From: JAHEYG01 sp044229775
GTDB lineage: Bacteria; Bacteroidota; Bacteroidia; B-17B0; Aurantibacillaceae
DNA: 6,742 nucleotides
Assembly (NCBI GenBank): GCA_044229775.1
Contig: JBGASH010000185.1
Location: 1 to 6,742, forward strand
Direction: 5' to 3'
A program made the translations under genes and the position numbers. The notes below the pieces were generated by a model. It saw only the letters and a list, made by a program, of their open reading frames with translations. It did no database searches and was not told where the DNA came from. Of the stretch, positions 6,394-6,742 are shown in pieces. Numbering within the stretch: position 1 is the first letter of the stretch; every line of letters begins with the position of its first letter.

Positions 6394-6742
6394 TTATTCT
6401 TTAATTAATTTTTTTGTGACGGAACCGACCCTGATAAAATAAATTCCGGAAGCCTGATGACTAAGATCAATTTCTAAATTTTCGGTACCCATGGTGGACG
6501 TAAAAATAAGCGAACCAAGAGCATTGTACACTGAAACAGATTGGTTCTTGTTGTTTTCGCTTACTGTAATTTTGGTATTGAATGGATTTGGATAAACAGA
6601 AACCGCATTCTCTATATCAACCCCGTCGTTTATCCCGGTGGTGCAGGTTAGCGTTAAAGTATTATAACCTCTTGCTTTTGCCTGACAACGCAATTCGTTT
6701 AAAGCAGGTTTGTCGGCCCCGTTACCGGCCCAGGTGCGCAAA
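6394..6742 (-). CDS. C-terminal part of a secreted protein with T9SS type A sorting domain
   Basis: Only the last roughly 115 codons are in the window; the gene continues past the right edge. The apparent TTG at 6739-6741 is not a credible start. Residues about 46-115 form a Por-secretion-system (type A) C-terminal sorting domain: AVSVYPNPFNTKITV (46-60), SVSVYNALGSLIF (68-80), a LEIDLSHQASGIYFIRV stretch (89-105) and a basic end KKLIKE. Such domains direct Sec-exported proteins through the outer membrane by the type IX system and are then cleaved, often with attachment to an anionic lipopolysaccharide. The region before it (RCQAKARGYNTLTLTCTTG, two Cys) is the end of an unidentified passenger domain. 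It is the gene upstream of LOG on this strand, with 24 bases between them and no visible terminator. Sorting-domain identity is firm; the protein's function is unknown. Confidence 0.88.
   Translation of the reverse strand, partial: LRTWAGNGADKPALNELRCQAKARGYNTLTLTCTTGINDGVDIENAVSVYPNPFNTKITVSENNKNQSVSVYNALGSLIFTSTMGTENLEIDLSHQASGIYFIRVGSVTKKLIKE

Overview
The window looks like chromosomal DNA from a member of the Bacteroidota. The main evidence is a C-terminal type IX secretion (T9SS) sorting domain at the right edge, which is found essentially only in that phylum. An AT-leaning, lysine/asparagine-rich coding style, the lack of consistent Shine-Dalgarno motifs, and one match to the Bacteroidota -7 promoter element (TAnnTTTG) agree with this. 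No genus can be named from the sequence alone.

Positions 1-4597 (+ strand) hold a very compact surface-glycan assembly operon of five genes: a family-2 glycosyltransferase cut by the left edge, a Methyltransf_24/CmcI-like SAM methyltransferase, a second family-2 glycosyltransferase, a family-4 glycosyltransferase, and a family-11 (alpha-1,2-fucosyltransferase type) enzyme. The gaps are 3 and 4 bases, and the last two junctions overlap by 1 and 4 bases, so the genes are almost certainly co-transcribed and partly translationally coupled. Together they could add several sugars, including a fucose-type residue, to a lipid-linked O-antigen, capsule, exopolysaccharide or protein-glycan precursor, with the methyltransferase possibly modifying or capping a sugar.

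After a 66-base gap holding a candidate promoter comes an extended-SDR sugar-nucleotide epimerase/dehydratase (4664-5624, +). It is broken by one frameshift at about 4878-4880, and its catalytic Tyr-x-x-x-Lys motif reads His-x-x-x-Lys. Everything else in it is well preserved. It is either a young pseudogene, a sequence containing an indel error with an unusual active site, or, less likely, a recoded gene.

The epimerase runs tail-to-tail into a minus-strand LOG-family nucleoside-monophosphate phosphoribohydrolase (5614-6369). The two genes overlap by 11 bases, and a hairpin plus T-run that could terminate the glycan operon lies inside the end of the LOG gene. Upstream of LOG on the minus strand, 24 bases away, is the C-terminal part of a secreted T9SS substrate running off the right edge (6394-6742).

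There are no tRNA or rRNA genes, CRISPR arrays, insertion sequences or long repeats, and no gene-free stretch above 66 bases. I did not find a convincing new multi-gene system. The observations most worth following up are the damaged and active-site-altered epimerase and the nested convergent terminator.
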